Below, piece after piece: positions 18,157-27,009 of a stretch of 63,887 nucleotides of DNA. The position numbers and the translations under genes were made by a program. Every line of letters begins with the position of its first letter. The first letter of the stretch is position 1. The DNA lies in assembly GCA_963696585.1 (NCBI GenBank), contig CAVOKW010000014.1, forward strand, positions 1-63,887, given 5' to 3'. The notes below the pieces were generated by a model. That model was given only the letters and a program-made list of their open reading frames with translations. It made no database searches and had not been told where the DNA came from. Source of the DNA: Parvibaculum sp963696585. GTDB lineage: Bacteria > Pseudomonadota > Alphaproteobacteria > Parvibaculales > Parvibaculaceae.

Positions 18157-18486
18157 TCAGGCGCTCCTCTCTTCATCCCCCAAGGCAGCCCCCAATATAG
18201 CCAGCGCTCTTTTTCTGCGGCCCGTATCCAGCTTCCTCACATAGGCCTCGAACTCGCTTTCCTCGCCATCGACCAGCGGCGGTCGGAGAAGGTCGCCAAG
18301 CTCGCACCCGAGAGCATAAGCAAAGGCCATAAGCGGGCGGTCTGTCCAGCCCTGATTTCCCGTTTCGACCCGAGAGATAGACGAAACTGGCATTTCGACC
18401 CGCTCTGCAGGCTGCTCCTGTGTCAGTCCACGAAATCTCCGCCAAGCCCTGAAAAAAGAGGCTGGCGCATGTTCTTTGGGGAGATG
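18157..18486 (-). pseudogene. XRE-family helix-turn-helix regulator, start disrupted by a probable frameshift
   Basis: The conserved frame reads FRAWRRFRGLTQEQPAERV and then MPVSSISRVETGNQGWT, a classic XRE/Cro helix-turn-helix, followed by ALGCELGDLLRPP and a short C-terminal helix. Upstream the frame runs to a stop at 18487 without any ATG, GTG or TTG before the domain. An ATG in another frame at 18470 (MRQP) would join it if the run of six T at 18452-18457 had one more T. Either the sequence has a one-base error or the gene is broken. It belongs to the accessory insert. Confidence 0.65.
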
Positions 18487-18514
18487 CTAGACGCTGTTTA
18501 ATCCCGCTTCCGCT

Positions 18515-19114
18515 TCAGACGCTCAGCTTCGCCGCTGCGTCAGGCAGCCCAAATCCGATATCGATGAATGCCGCCCGCCGCAGCACGGGCGCGCCGGTCA
18601 CATTGAATTTGAGCTTGTCTTCGCCAATCGGCTGACAGGGAATGATCGTCCCGATGATCCTGTTCGCACCATCGTTCCCGCCCGACACCGGAAGATTGAT
18701 GAATTCGCACGTACAGACCGTTCCATCGGAGGCGACATAATTGCGATGCAGCAGCAGCCCGCAAGGATGGTCGTGGATCATTTTCAGCCGGGCCAGATCA
18801 TTCGCCCTGTCGGGATAGTCATCGACCAGAAAGACGGAATGGCCCGTCAGATCGATGCCCGACGCCGCAACAAGCGCGCTCCCGAAAATCCTGTGAACGA
18901 GATCGCCGTCTTCATTCCATTGCAGCAAACGAATATAGGAGAGAAGCTCGACAAGACCCTTGGGTTGCACATCTTCGGCAACAGGCATCACACGACTGCC
19001 GCGCGCATCCAGCCACCAGGCAAACATCTGACGGCTCAGGGAGTGAAGTTCGATGTCACCGACATGTGCAGGCACGGCTTCATCGCCGCCATCGATCCGC
19101 GCCCGCGCCTTCAT
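18515..19114 (-). CDS. PAS_5-family (PF07310-type) PAS-domain protein
   Basis: About 199 residues from ATG 19114. The frame is open further upstream to 19270, but that part crosses the rho terminator, so a start there is unlikely. The family layout is visible: LSRQMFAWWLDARGSRVMP, then LVHRIFGSALVAASGIDLTGHSV, then CEFINLPV. PAS_5 proteins are largely alphaproteobacterial, usually stand-alone, and of unknown sensory role. It is downstream of rho on the same strand but separated from it by a terminator. Confidence 0.75.
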   Translation of the reverse strand: MKARARIDGGDEAVPAHVGDIELHSLSRQMFAWWLDARGSRVMPVAEDVQPKGLVELLSYIRLLQWNEDGDLVHRIFGSALVAASGIDLTGHSVFLVDDYPDRANDLARLKMIHDHPCGLLLHRNYVASDGTVCTCEFINLPVSGGNDGANRIIGTIIPCQPIGEDKLKFNVTGAPVLRRAAFIDIGFGLPDAAAKLSV

Positions 19115-19246
19115 CACCGTCGACCAGTTCAGCGCCGGCAATATCCAGCTGCTGCGGTTATATTCGAATTCTTCTGTGCCCACCTGTTTCACCAAACCAG
19201 CAGTCCGCCCTTCAACAGACTGCCCCCTCCAGAACAAACGATACAT

Positions 19247-19278
19247 GAAAAACCGGCGAGGCCTTCGCATCGCCGGTT
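19247..19278 (-). terminator. Intrinsic terminator of rho
   Basis: Reverse strand: arms AACCGGCGA and TCGCCGGTT around a 10-base loop, followed by a run of T, 14 bases past the rho stop codon. Confidence 0.8.
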
Positions 19279-19291
19279 CCAGAATTTCAGG

Positions 19292-20557
19292 TTACGTATT
19301 CATGCTGTCGAAAAACTCGCCATTGTTCTTGGTCTGCTTGAGCTTGTCGAGCAGGAACTCGATGGCGTCAACCGTGCCCATCGGATTGAGGATACGGCGC
19401 AAAACATACATTTTCTGAAGCGTGCCGCGCTCCACCAGCAGCTCTTCCTTGCGCGTGCCCGACTTGATGATGTCGATGGCCGGAAAGACGCGCTTGTCGG
19501 CAACCTTGCGGTCGAGAATGATTTCCGAGTTACCCGTACCCTTGAACTCTTCGAAAATGACTTCATCCATGCGCGAGCCGGTGTCGATCAGCGCGGTCGC
19601 AATGATGGTGAGCGAGCCGCCTTCTTCAATGTTGCGGGCGGCACCGAAAAAGCGCTTCGGACGTTGCAGGGCGTTGGCGTCCACACCGCCCGTCAGCACC
19701 TTGCCGGAGGACGGGACAACGGTATTGTAAGCGCGGCCCAGCCGGGTGATCGAGTCCAAGAGGATGACGACATCGCGGCCATGTTCGACAAGCCGCTTGG
19801 CCTTCTCGATGACCATTTCAGCAACCTGCACATGGCGCACGGCCGGTTCGTCAAAGGTCGAGGAAATGACTTCGCCCTTCACCGAGCGCTGCATGTCGGT
19901 CACTTCTTCCGGCCGCTCATCGATCAGCAAAACGATCAGATAGCATTCGGGGTGATTGGTCGTGATTGAATGGGCGATGTTTTGCAGCAGAACCGTTTTA
20001 CCGGTGCGTGGCGGCGCCACGATCAAGCCGCGCTGGCCCTTGCCGAGCGGGGCGACAATATCGATGACGCGCGAGGATTTGTCCTTCAGCGTCGGATCAT
20101 CGACTTCCATTTCGAGTTTTTCGTCCGGGTAGAGTGGCGTCAGATTGTCGAAATGCACCTTGTGGCGCGCCTTGTCCGGGCTTTCAAAATTGACAGTGCT
20201 GACCTTGAGCAGGGCGAAATAGCGTTCGCCATCTTTCGGACTGCGGATTTCCCCTTCCACCGTGTCACCGGTCCGCAGCGAAAAGCGCCGGATCTGCGAA
20301 GGCGAGACGTAAATGTCGTCAGGACCTGGCAGGTAATTGGCTTCGGGCGAGCGCAGGAAGCCGAAGCCGTCCGGCAGCACTTCCACAACGCCTTCACCGA
20401 CAATGTCGATCCCCTGTTCAGCATATTGCTTGAGGATCGCAAACATCATGTCCTGGGTGCGAAGCGTCGAGGCATTCTCGACTTCCAGCTCCTCGGCAAT
20501 GGCGAGCAGTTCTGTGGGGGATTTGGCTTTCAGGTCCTGCAGGGCGATCTGCGGCAT
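19292..20557 (-). CDS. rho: Transcription termination factor Rho
   Basis: Hexameric RNA-dependent ATPase terminating transcription; 421 residues, typical length. N-terminal RNA-binding fold with GVVEVLPDGFGFLRSPE and YVSPSQIRRF; Walker A APPRTGKTVLLQ; Walker B VILLDSITRLGRAYN; C-terminal ELLVERGTLQKMYVLRRIL. It is preceded by a leader of about 300 bases and followed by an intrinsic hairpin terminator. It belongs to the hemE-hemH-hemJ-rho side of the origin. Confidence 0.98.
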   Translation of the reverse strand: MPQIALQDLKAKSPTELLAIAEELEVENASTLRTQDMMFAILKQYAEQGIDIVGEGVVEVLPDGFGFLRSPEANYLPGPDDIYVSPSQIRRFSLRTGDTVEGEIRSPKDGERYFALLKVSTVNFESPDKARHKVHFDNLTPLYPDEKLEMEVDDPTLKDKSSRVIDIVAPLGKGQRGLIVAPPRTGKTVLLQNIAHSITTNHPECYLIVLLIDERPEEVTDMQRSVKGEVISSTFDEPAVRHVQVAEMVIEKAKRLVEHGRDVVILLDSITRLGRAYNTVVPSSGKVLTGGVDANALQRPKRFFGAARNIEEGGSLTIIATALIDTGSRMDEVIFEEFKGTGNSEIILDRKVADKRVFPAIDIIKSGTRKEELLVERGTLQKMYVLRRILNPMGTVDAIEFLLDKLKQTKNNGEFFDSMNT

Positions 20558-20941
20558 AGGGTCTCTCTGGAATTTTGAAGAAGCTCGATTCCGCTGGCGA
20601 TCTTTGTGATCTTGGGGGCGGAAGTTGAAGCCTGTCCGTTAGGGGGGGCGTCTGGCGGAAAAAAACGCGAAACGAAAATGAAGGGCGAAGCAAAAAGGGA
20701 ATGTCGTGCCTTGTGCCCTGCCTGCCGAAACATTGTTGGTGCTCGGTCTTGGGGCTGAACAAAGCTCAGGTCATGCAGGACCCGAAGGCTTTTGCTCACC
20801 GGTAGAAATCCACCGGCAGGGACGTCAGGAAGGCGCCGGAGGAGATCCGGCTTCCCGTCCGATATATAGGCAGGCTCCTGCTTTTTCAAACGGAAATTGC
20901 AATTCCCAGATCAAAACCGCCAAAAGCCCCGGGGCCCTCGC
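20558..20941 (-). promoter_or_regulatory. rho promoter and long 5' leader
   Basis: 384 bases between hemJ and rho with no convincing gene. On the reverse strand, TTGAAA (20889-20884) and TATATA (20868-20863), 15 bases apart, make a plausible promoter. The transcript would have a leader of about 300 bases including small hairpins, such as CCGGT/ACCGG around GGATTTCT near 20805. Long rho leaders fit the known autoregulation of rho by premature termination. A 119-codon frame overlapping the leader has no family resemblance. Confidence 0.5.
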
Positions 20942-21397
20942 CTAGAAAGGCCGGACAATCACCAGAATCACGATGAAGACGACAAGGACGGGCGGTCCTT
21001 CATTGACGATCCGGAAAAACCGGCTCGTATGCATGTTTCCGTCCCGCTCAAAGGCCTTGCGCCAGCGCGCGAAAAAGCCATGCAGCCCGGCCATCACCAG
21101 AACCAGCGCCAGCTTGAGGTGAAACCAGGGCTCCGACAGCAGGTTGGGATTTATCAGCACCATCAAGATGCCAAACAGGAAGGTGGCAACCATCGCCGGA
21201 TTGATGATGCCGCGCAGCAACCGCCGTTCCATAATCTTGAAAGTCTCGGACTTGTCCGATCCGGTATCGCTTTCGGCATGATAGACGAAAAGCCGCGGCA
21301 GATAAGCCATGCCCGCCATCCAGAAGATCACCGAGATGACATGCAGGGCCTTGATCCACGCATAGCCCGGCGCAATGAAATTCACGAAACCGTCCAA
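20942..21397 (-). CDS. hemJ: Protoporphyrinogen IX oxidase HemJ
   Basis: Inner-membrane enzyme converting protoporphyrinogen IX to protoporphyrin IX; 151 residues with four hydrophobic segments. The conserved N-terminal IKALHVISVIFWMAGMAYLPRL carries the functional His, and MVATFLFGILM plus LKLALVLVMAGLHG carry the later conserved residues. It lies 14 bases after hemH, in a hemE-hemH-hemJ run that supplies the last steps of heme synthesis. Confidence 0.93.
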   Translation of the reverse strand: MDGFVNFIAPGYAWIKALHVISVIFWMAGMAYLPRLFVYHAESDTGSDKSETFKIMERRLLRGIINPAMVATFLFGILMVLINPNLLSEPWFHLKLALVLVMAGLHGFFARWRKAFERDGNMHTSRFFRIVNEGPPVLVVFIVILVIVRPF

Positions 21398-21411
21398 CTG
21401 ACCTCTCCCCC

Positions 21412-22452
21412 TCAGCCAAGGCTCTTGAGCTTGATCTCACGCGTGCAGGGTTGTCCTGCCGCCTCAAGCGGACAGACCATACCGCCCTCATGCCGCGCCT
21501 GCGACACAAGTCCTGCCAGCCCCTTGATGAAAAAGGGCGCCGTCCCTAGAGCCGGCACGCGAACATAAGTCCCAACCCCGGTCTCACGGGCAAGATGGGC
21601 ATATTCAATATCAAGCTCGACAAGCGTTTCGGAATGTTCCGAGACAAAGGCGACCGGCACGACAATCAGGTCCTTGCCTTCAGCACCGGCCCTTTTGATC
21701 TCGTCTTCTGTCGAAGGCCCGATCCATTTCATCGGCCCGACGCGACTTTGAAAACAGGTCACCCAGTCAAGATCACCCAGTCCGAGCGCATCCGTTATGG
21801 CCACACAAGTCTGTTCGACCTGCGCCTGATAGGGATCACCCGCCTTGATCACATTTTCAGGCAGGCCATGGGCTGAAAACAGAACGCGCAGATTTTCGCG
21901 GCTGGCAAATGATGCCAGGGCGTTCCGCAAAAGTTCGACATGCGCGGCGATGAATCCCGTTTCCGCCGGATAGCAACATATTGCCGTTGTCGGCAATGCA
22001 AGGCCCGCCGCCAGCACGGCCCTGTCCCAATCCTGAAAAGAGGATTCGCTCGTCGTTGTTGAATATTGCGGATAGAGCGGCAGAAGAACAATTTCCTCCG
22101 CCCCCCATTGCATGATGGCCGCAACCGCCTCATGTGCGAAAGGATGCCAATAACGCATGGCGATGAAACATCTGGCATCGATCTCGTCCGCCAATGCCGC
22201 CTCAATCGCCTGAGCTTGCGCCTGTGTCAGCGGCAGGATGGGTGAGCGCCCGCCAATCTGCTGATAGATTTCGCGCGCCACAGGCGCCCGGCGGCTCGAA
22301 ATGAGTGTGGCAACCAGCCAGCGCAGGGGTTGTGGCAGGCGAATAATCGCCTTGTCGGAAAACAGGTTGAACAAAAACGGCTGCACAGCCTCGGGACCAT
22401 CAGGTCCCCCAAGGTTGAAAAGAACGACCGCGACTTTGCGTTTCGTGCTCAT
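21412..22452 (-). CDS. hemH: Ferrochelatase
   Basis: Inserts Fe(II) into protoporphyrin IX; 346 residues. The N-terminal VVLFNLGGPDG is the usual start motif; MRYWHPF and LPLYPQYSTTT are conserved, and FSAHGLPENVIKAGDPY contains the catalytic His region. The late motif VPVAFVSEHSETLVELDIEY is intact. Its ATG overlaps the hemE stop by four bases (ATGA), so hemE-hemH are coupled. Confidence 0.97.
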   Translation of the reverse strand: MSTKRKVAVVLFNLGGPDGPEAVQPFLFNLFSDKAIIRLPQPLRWLVATLISSRRAPVAREIYQQIGGRSPILPLTQAQAQAIEAALADEIDARCFIAMRYWHPFAHEAVAAIMQWGAEEIVLLPLYPQYSTTTSESSFQDWDRAVLAAGLALPTTAICCYPAETGFIAAHVELLRNALASFASRENLRVLFSAHGLPENVIKAGDPYQAQVEQTCVAITDALGLGDLDWVTCFQSRVGPMKWIGPSTEDEIKRAGAEGKDLIVVPVAFVSEHSETLVELDIEYAHLARETGVGTYVRVPALGTAPFFIKGLAGLVSQARHEGGMVCPLEAAGQPCTREIKLKSLG

Positions 22453-23513
22453 GTGCGAAAACTCCGCACCATCTCGACAAGCTCGGCCACGTGATCGGGC
22501 GGCGTTTGCGGCACAATGCCGTGACCTAGATTGAAGATGAAGGGACCCCCTGAAAGGGTCTCCAGAATATGACGGGCTTGCGCCCGCATCTCGGCTCCCC
22601 CCGCCACCAGCAGCAAGGGATCGAGATTACCCTGAACGCAACCGATCGATTGCAAGTGATCGCGCGCCCATTCCGTCTCAACCCCCGTATCAAGACCGAT
22701 CGCTGAAATGCCCGTCTCCCGGAAATAGCGCTCCATCATCACGCCAGCCCCGCGCGGAAAACCGATCATCGGCACATCCGGATGAAGCGCCTTGAGTCGG
22801 GCTCTGATCGCCTGAACAGGTTTGAGCGCAAATCGTTCAAATGAAAGCGGCGGCAAACTGCCTGCCCATGTATCGAAAATCTGAACCACTTCCGCACCGG
22901 CATCAATCTGCGCCGAAAGATGAATGACCGTTGCCTCAACCAGCAGATCAATCAGTTTCTGAAATTCATCAGGTGCCCGATAGGCCCAGCTCTTCGCCGC
23001 TGCCTGGTCCGGCGATCCACGCCCCCCCACCATATAGGTTGCCACCGTCCAGGGCGCACCGGCAAAACCGATCAGCGTCGCAGCGTCTGGAAGACTCGAT
23101 GACAAGCGGGAGACCGTTTCATAAACAGGCGCCAGATGCGCCTTCATCCGATCAAGATTCAGCTTTGCCAAACCGTCCAGATCGGTGATGGCTTCAAGAA
23201 CGGGCCCTTCCCCTTCCTGAAAGCCGACCTTCTGTCCCAATCCATCGGGCACGACGAGAATATCTGAAAACAATATGGCGGCATCAAAGCCAAACCGTCT
23301 GACGGGTTGAAGCGTAACCTTCTCAGCCAGTTCCGGCGTATAGCAAAGCGAGAGGAAGCCACCGGCCTCGCTTCGCGTCGCCCGATACTCAGGCAGATAA
23401 CGACCGGCTTGACGCATCAGCCACAACGGCACCCGATCCGTTTTCATGCCGCTCAATGCTTGAAGCATGAGCTTTTCCTGCTTGCCTGTTTTCGCCCCGA
23501 TGGTCTTGCTCAC
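22449..23513 (-). CDS. hemE: Uroporphyrinogen decarboxylase
   Basis: Decarboxylates uroporphyrinogen III to coproporphyrinogen III; about 354 residues from GTG 23513 (MSKTIGAKTGKQEKLM). The frame continues open upstream but the extra residues are not HemE-like. Motifs: DRVPLWLMRQAGRYLPEYR near the N-terminus, ILFSDILVVPDGLG, and GFPRGAG. In Caulobacter and many relatives oriC is directly upstream of hemE; the same arrangement is seen here. Confidence 0.96.
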   Translation of the reverse strand: MSKTIGAKTGKQEKLMLQALSGMKTDRVPLWLMRQAGRYLPEYRATRSEAGGFLSLCYTPELAEKVTLQPVRRFGFDAAILFSDILVVPDGLGQKVGFQEGEGPVLEAITDLDGLAKLNLDRMKAHLAPVYETVSRLSSSLPDAATLIGFAGAPWTVATYMVGGRGSPDQAAAKSWAYRAPDEFQKLIDLLVEATVIHLSAQIDAGAEVVQIFDTWAGSLPPLSFERFALKPVQAIRARLKALHPDVPMIGFPRGAGVMMERYFRETGISAIGLDTGVETEWARDHLQSIGCVQGNLDPLLLVAGGAEMRAQARHILETLSGGPFIFNLGHGIVPQTPPDHVAELVEMVRSFRT

Positions 23514-24055
23514 AGTCTGTCTCTCACTAAGGAAGAATCTATCTAAAGGTAGGTGGAGTAGTGGATGCCTGTGAATCCTGTGGATCAAATCTCCCCCGGA
23601 TTCTGTCCCCAGTCACAGGCCTCAAACCCCCCATTCGTTTTCACGTGCCTCTATGACATGGCTTGTGACTCGTTTCAGTCAAACATGTCACGCCCAAAAC
23701 AAAGAGGCAGTCTGATGCGGTTTTATGGATGACACACATGTGGAACGTTTTGTCGCCGCAGATGTGAAGATCGGGGATAAGCCAGAGTAGGGCCAGGGAT
23801 TGGATTCAATCCCCATGATTCAGAGGGCTTTCCTTGCGTTCTTTGACAGCCCCATGACATCAGGGACTGTTTCAGGCGAAAAAGTAGGGCCAGGCCCTAC
23901 CCCCTTTCAGCGCCATGCTTACCCCCGTTATCCATGCTTATCCACAGCCATGCGGACATGTTGTGGCGGGCCTTCCCAGCGAAAAAAACTGGCACCAGAC
24001 GCCCCCCCTCGGTAGTTTCCCTCTTCGCATCTGATCTGGTGCAGACAGGACCGAT
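23514..24055. other. Probable chromosomal replication origin (oriC)
   Basis: 542-base non-coding gap between the divergent hemE and ppsR genes, the position of oriC in Caulobacter and many alphaproteobacteria. It holds one perfect DnaA box (TTATCCACA, 23938-23946), an adjacent partial match TTATCCATG (23928-23936), and a near match on the other strand, TGTGGATCA (about 23579). Other TGTGGA-type stretches occur at 23740-23755. Short AT-richer patches lie between them. parAB and three parS sites lie within 20 kb. No gene-like frame of merit was found. Confidence 0.75.
23938..23946. promoter_or_regulatory. Consensus DnaA box
   Basis: TTATCCACA, identical to the high-affinity DnaA box, inside the hemE-ppsR gap. 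Confidence 0.8.
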
Positions 24056-24895
24056 ATGAGCGGCACGCGCATTTTTCATCTCCATCTGGTGTCCGACGCG
24101 ACAGGTGAAACCCTGAACGCGGTCGCCCGCGCCGCCTGCGCCCAGTTTGAGGATGCCCGTCCCATCGAGCATGTCTACGCTTTGGTGCGGGGACCAAAAC
24201 AGCTTGAGCGCGTCCTCACCGAGGTCGAAAGCGCGCCCGGCATAGTCATGTTCACGATGGTGAATATTGAACTGCGTCAAAGACTTGAGAGCCGCTGCGC
24301 TGAGTTGCACACGCCCTGTATCTCGGTTCTCGACCCGGTCATGTCGGCGCTTGGGCTTTATCTCGGCAAGGAGTCCTCGCACAAGCCCGGCTCGCAGCAC
24401 ACCATGAATGCCGAATATTTTGGTCGCATCGATGCCCTGAATTACACCATGTCACATGATGATGGTCAGTCGGCTGGTGATCTCAACAATGCCGATATCA
24501 TTCTTCTGGGCGTGAGCCGCACGTCAAAAACCCCGACCTGCATGTATCTCGCCAATCGGGGCATCAAGGCGGCCAATATTCCCGTCGTGCCAGGCGTTCC
24601 CCTGCCGCCGGACCTCGCCACAGTCAAAAATCCACTGATTGTGGGCCTGACAACCAGCCCGGATCGCCTTGTGCAAATTCGAAAGAACAGGCTTCTTTCG
24701 CTGCAGGAGAATACCGACACCCATTATGTCGATCCGCTCATCGTGTCGGAGGAAGTGGCCTTTGCACGTCGTCTTTACGCGCGACACGGCTGGCCTGTGA
24801 TTGATGTGACGCGCCGGTCGATCGAAGAAACGGCCGCCGCTGTCCTCAATCTCTATAATGAGCGGCAAAAAACTGCAGAAACACGGAGTCTTTAG
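24056..24895 (+). CDS. ppsR: Pyruvate,phosphate dikinase regulatory protein (kinase/pyrophosphorylase, DUF299)
   Basis: Bifunctional enzyme that switches pyruvate-phosphate dikinase or PEP synthase off and on by ADP-dependent phosphorylation and Pi-dependent dephosphorylation; 279 residues. Conserved N-terminal FHLHLVSDATGETLNAVARA and the P-loop GVSRTSKTP at about residues 152-160 are intact, followed by KAANIPVVPG. It is the first gene right of the putative origin and leads the ppsR-maf-aroE-coaE-dnaQ run. Confidence 0.95.
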   Translation: MSGTRIFHLHLVSDATGETLNAVARAACAQFEDARPIEHVYALVRGPKQLERVLTEVESAPGIVMFTMVNIELRQRLESRCAELHTPCISVLDPVMSALGLYLGKESSHKPGSQHTMNAEYFGRIDALNYTMSHDDGQSAGDLNNADIILLGVSRTSKTPTCMYLANRGIKAANIPVVPGVPLPPDLATVKNPLIVGLTTSPDRLVQIRKNRLLSLQENTDTHYVDPLIVSEEVAFARRLYARHGWPVIDVTRRSIEETAAAVLNLYNERQKTAETRSL

Positions 24896-24899
24896 CGGT

Positions 24900-25502
24900 A
24901 TGGCCGGGTCAAAACTCATTCTTGCCTCGGGCAGTTCCGTTCGCGCCACCCTTCTGCGCCAGGCCGGGGTGTCTTTCGACGTCGTGGATTCGCGTCTTGA
25001 TGAAGATGACGTGAAGCAAAGATTCGCCGCGAGTGAAACCACCGCCCTGGCACTCAGATTGGCGGAAGAAAAAGCCCTTGCCGTCAGTCGATTGCCTGAA
25101 AACGCCAATGCGATTGCCATTGGCGCTGATCAGATCCTGTCTTGCGAGACAAAACGCTTCGACAAACCCGGATCCATGGCGCAAGCCCGCGACAATCTGC
25201 TGTTCCTTCGCGGCAAGACCCACATCCTGCATAGCGGTGTGGCGCTGGCCAGGAATGGCGTCATCATCTGGGGCCTTGGCGAGGAAGCAAAACTCACCAT
25301 GCGCGGCTTCACGCATGAATTCCTCGACGCTTATCTGGCAAGCCTTGGCGACAAGGTCATGAAAAGCGTCGGTTGCTACCAGCTGGAAGGCCCGGGCATC
25401 CAGCTCTTTGAGCGGATTGATGGCGATTATTTCACGATCCTGGGCCTGCCGCTCCTGCCCTTGCTGGCCGAATTGCGCCGCCTGGGTGTGGTGATGCCAT
25501 GA
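24900..25502 (+). CDS. maf: Maf-family nucleotide pyrophosphatase
   Basis: Hydrolyses non-canonical or modified nucleoside triphosphates; 200 residues from ATG 24900, 4 bases after the ppsR stop. A longer frame from 24858 overlaps ppsR and is not preferred. Motifs: ILASGSSVRATLLRQAGV and GADQILSCE. GADQ in place of GADT is the pattern of the YceF (7-methyl-GTP) branch, so that specificity is more likely than dTTP. The stop overlaps aroE (ATGA). Confidence 0.92.
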   Translation: MAGSKLILASGSSVRATLLRQAGVSFDVVDSRLDEDDVKQRFAASETTALALRLAEEKALAVSRLPENANAIAIGADQILSCETKRFDKPGSMAQARDNLLFLRGKTHILHSGVALARNGVIIWGLGEEAKLTMRGFTHEFLDAYLASLGDKVMKSVGCYQLEGPGIQLFERIDGDYFTILGLPLLPLLAELRRLGVVMP

Positions 25503-26341
25503 CAAGGCGTGTCTGCATCATCGGCTGGCCGGCAGGTCATTCGCGCTCCCCCCTGATCCATAATCATTGGATTGCCAAATATGGCATTGCCGACGCGGTC
25601 TATGAACGCCTCGCGATAGCGCCCGAGAATCTGGCGCGCCAGCTCGATCGCCTCGCCGACACATATATCGGGGCCAATGTGACGGTGCCGCATAAGGAAG
25701 CGGTCTTCGCCTGCCTCAAGCAGCATGACGCGATTGCCAAACGTCTCGGCGCGGTCAACACCCTTGTCAAAACGGCTGACGGCTTTGAGGGGCGCAATAC
25801 GGATGGTTATGGCTTCATCGAAAACCTGAAAGACCGCCATCCGGCCTGGCAGGCAAGCGCCGGCCCCGCCCTCATCCTGGGGGCAGGCGGCGCCGCACGC
25901 GCCATCGCGCTGGCATTGGAACAGGCAGGCTGCCCAGAGTTGCGCCTCGTCAACCGCGCAAAAGTCAGGGCTGAGCGTCTGATCGGGGAACTCGCACTTT
26001 GCAGGGCGACGGCGCTCGGCTGGGACGAGATGGAACCGGCAATGGTCTCGAGCGCTCTTCTTGTCAATACGACGACCCTTGGCATGACGGGTGAAGCCGA
26101 ATTGACAATCGATCTGTCATTCTTGCCACGCCATGCCCTGGTCACGGACATTGTCTATACGCCGATTCAAACCGGATTATTGCGTGCCGCCGCGCTCTCG
26201 GGTCTTGCCACGGTGGACGGTCTGGGCATGTTGCTGTATCAGGCCGTGCCGGGTTTTGAAGCCTGGTTTGGCATTCGTCCCGACGTGACGCAAGAATTGC
26301 GCGATCTCGTGATTGCCGATCTCAAGGCCCCCCTTTCGTGA
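25499..26341 (+). CDS. aroE: Shikimate dehydrogenase
   Basis: NADPH-dependent reduction of 3-dehydroshikimate in aromatic amino-acid synthesis; 280 residues. Substrate loop GWPAGHSRSPLIHNHW, catalytic Lys in NVTVPHKE, NTDGYGF, NADP fold GAGGAARAI, and VNTTTLGM. The start overlaps the maf stop by four bases, and coaE starts 9 bases after the end, so it sits in a tightly packed operon. Confidence 0.97.
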   Translation: MTRRVCIIGWPAGHSRSPLIHNHWIAKYGIADAVYERLAIAPENLARQLDRLADTYIGANVTVPHKEAVFACLKQHDAIAKRLGAVNTLVKTADGFEGRNTDGYGFIENLKDRHPAWQASAGPALILGAGGAARAIALALEQAGCPELRLVNRAKVRAERLIGELALCRATALGWDEMEPAMVSSALLVNTTTLGMTGEAELTIDLSFLPRHALVTDIVYTPIQTGLLRAAALSGLATVDGLGMLLYQAVPGFEAWFGIRPDVTQELRDLVIADLKAPLS

Positions 26342-26350
26342 GGATTTGAC

Positions 26351-26980
26351 ATGCTGTTGATTGGTCTGACGGGTTCCATCGGGATGGGAAAATCTGAAAC
26401 GGCTAAAATGTTTGCCGCGCTTGGCGTGCCTGTTTATGACGCCGACGCAGCCGTCCATGCGATTTATGCCAAAGGCGGTGCGGCCGTCGAAGCCATCCGC
26501 GCCGAATTTCCAAGCGCGATTATCGAGGATGCCGTTGATCGTCAGGCCCTGTCTCGCGAAGTGCTGGGCATGCCGGAGCGCATGAAAAAACTTGAATCCA
26601 TCGTCCATCCGCTCGTCGGCGAGGCGCAGCTTGAATTTCTGCACAAGGCCATGGCGGACAAGCATCACATGGTCCTGCTCGATATTCCCCTGCTCTATGA
26701 AACAGGCGGCGAGTCTCGGGTTGATGTTGTGGTTGTGGTGTCAGCGCCCTACCATATGCAGGAGACGCGCGTGATGGCTCGGCCCGGCATGGACATGGCT
26801 AAATTTGCGGCCATCCATGCCAAGCAGGTGCCCGATGCTGAAAAGAGAAGACGCGCTGATTTCATTGTCGAGACCGACAAGGGGCTGGATCACGCCTTTG
26901 ATCAGGTGAAGGCGATTGTCGAGACGCTCAAGACCAGGCAGGGCAAGGTGCTGGGAGAACGCTTGTCGCCCTCCACTTGA
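26351..26980 (+). CDS. coaE: Dephospho-CoA kinase
   Basis: Last step of coenzyme A synthesis; 209 residues. P-loop LTGSIGMGKSETAKMF at the N-terminus, YDADAAVH, and the lid motif LLDIPLLYETGGE. The TCA-proximal end has a loosely conserved tail (KTRQGKVLGERLSPST). It lies between aroE and dnaQ, the standard alphaproteobacterial order. Confidence 0.96.
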   Translation: MLLIGLTGSIGMGKSETAKMFAALGVPVYDADAAVHAIYAKGGAAVEAIRAEFPSAIIEDAVDRQALSREVLGMPERMKKLESIVHPLVGEAQLEFLHKAMADKHHMVLLDIPLLYETGGESRVDVVVVVSAPYHMQETRVMARPGMDMAKFAAIHAKQVPDAEKRRRADFIVETDKGLDHAFDQVKAIVETLKTRQGKVLGERLSPST

Positions 26981-27009
26981 CCGGCAGGGGAAAGTTGAAG
27001 GGACTGGCT

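Noticed and set aside
20530..20889. 119-codon frame in the rho leader
   Set aside because: Low-complexity composition, overlaps the rho start and the leader; better explained as non-coding leader.
23640..23655. Fourth parS-like site (TTCACGTG core) in the origin gap
   Set aside because: Only the central eight bases match; the outer arms do not, so ParB binding is unlikely.
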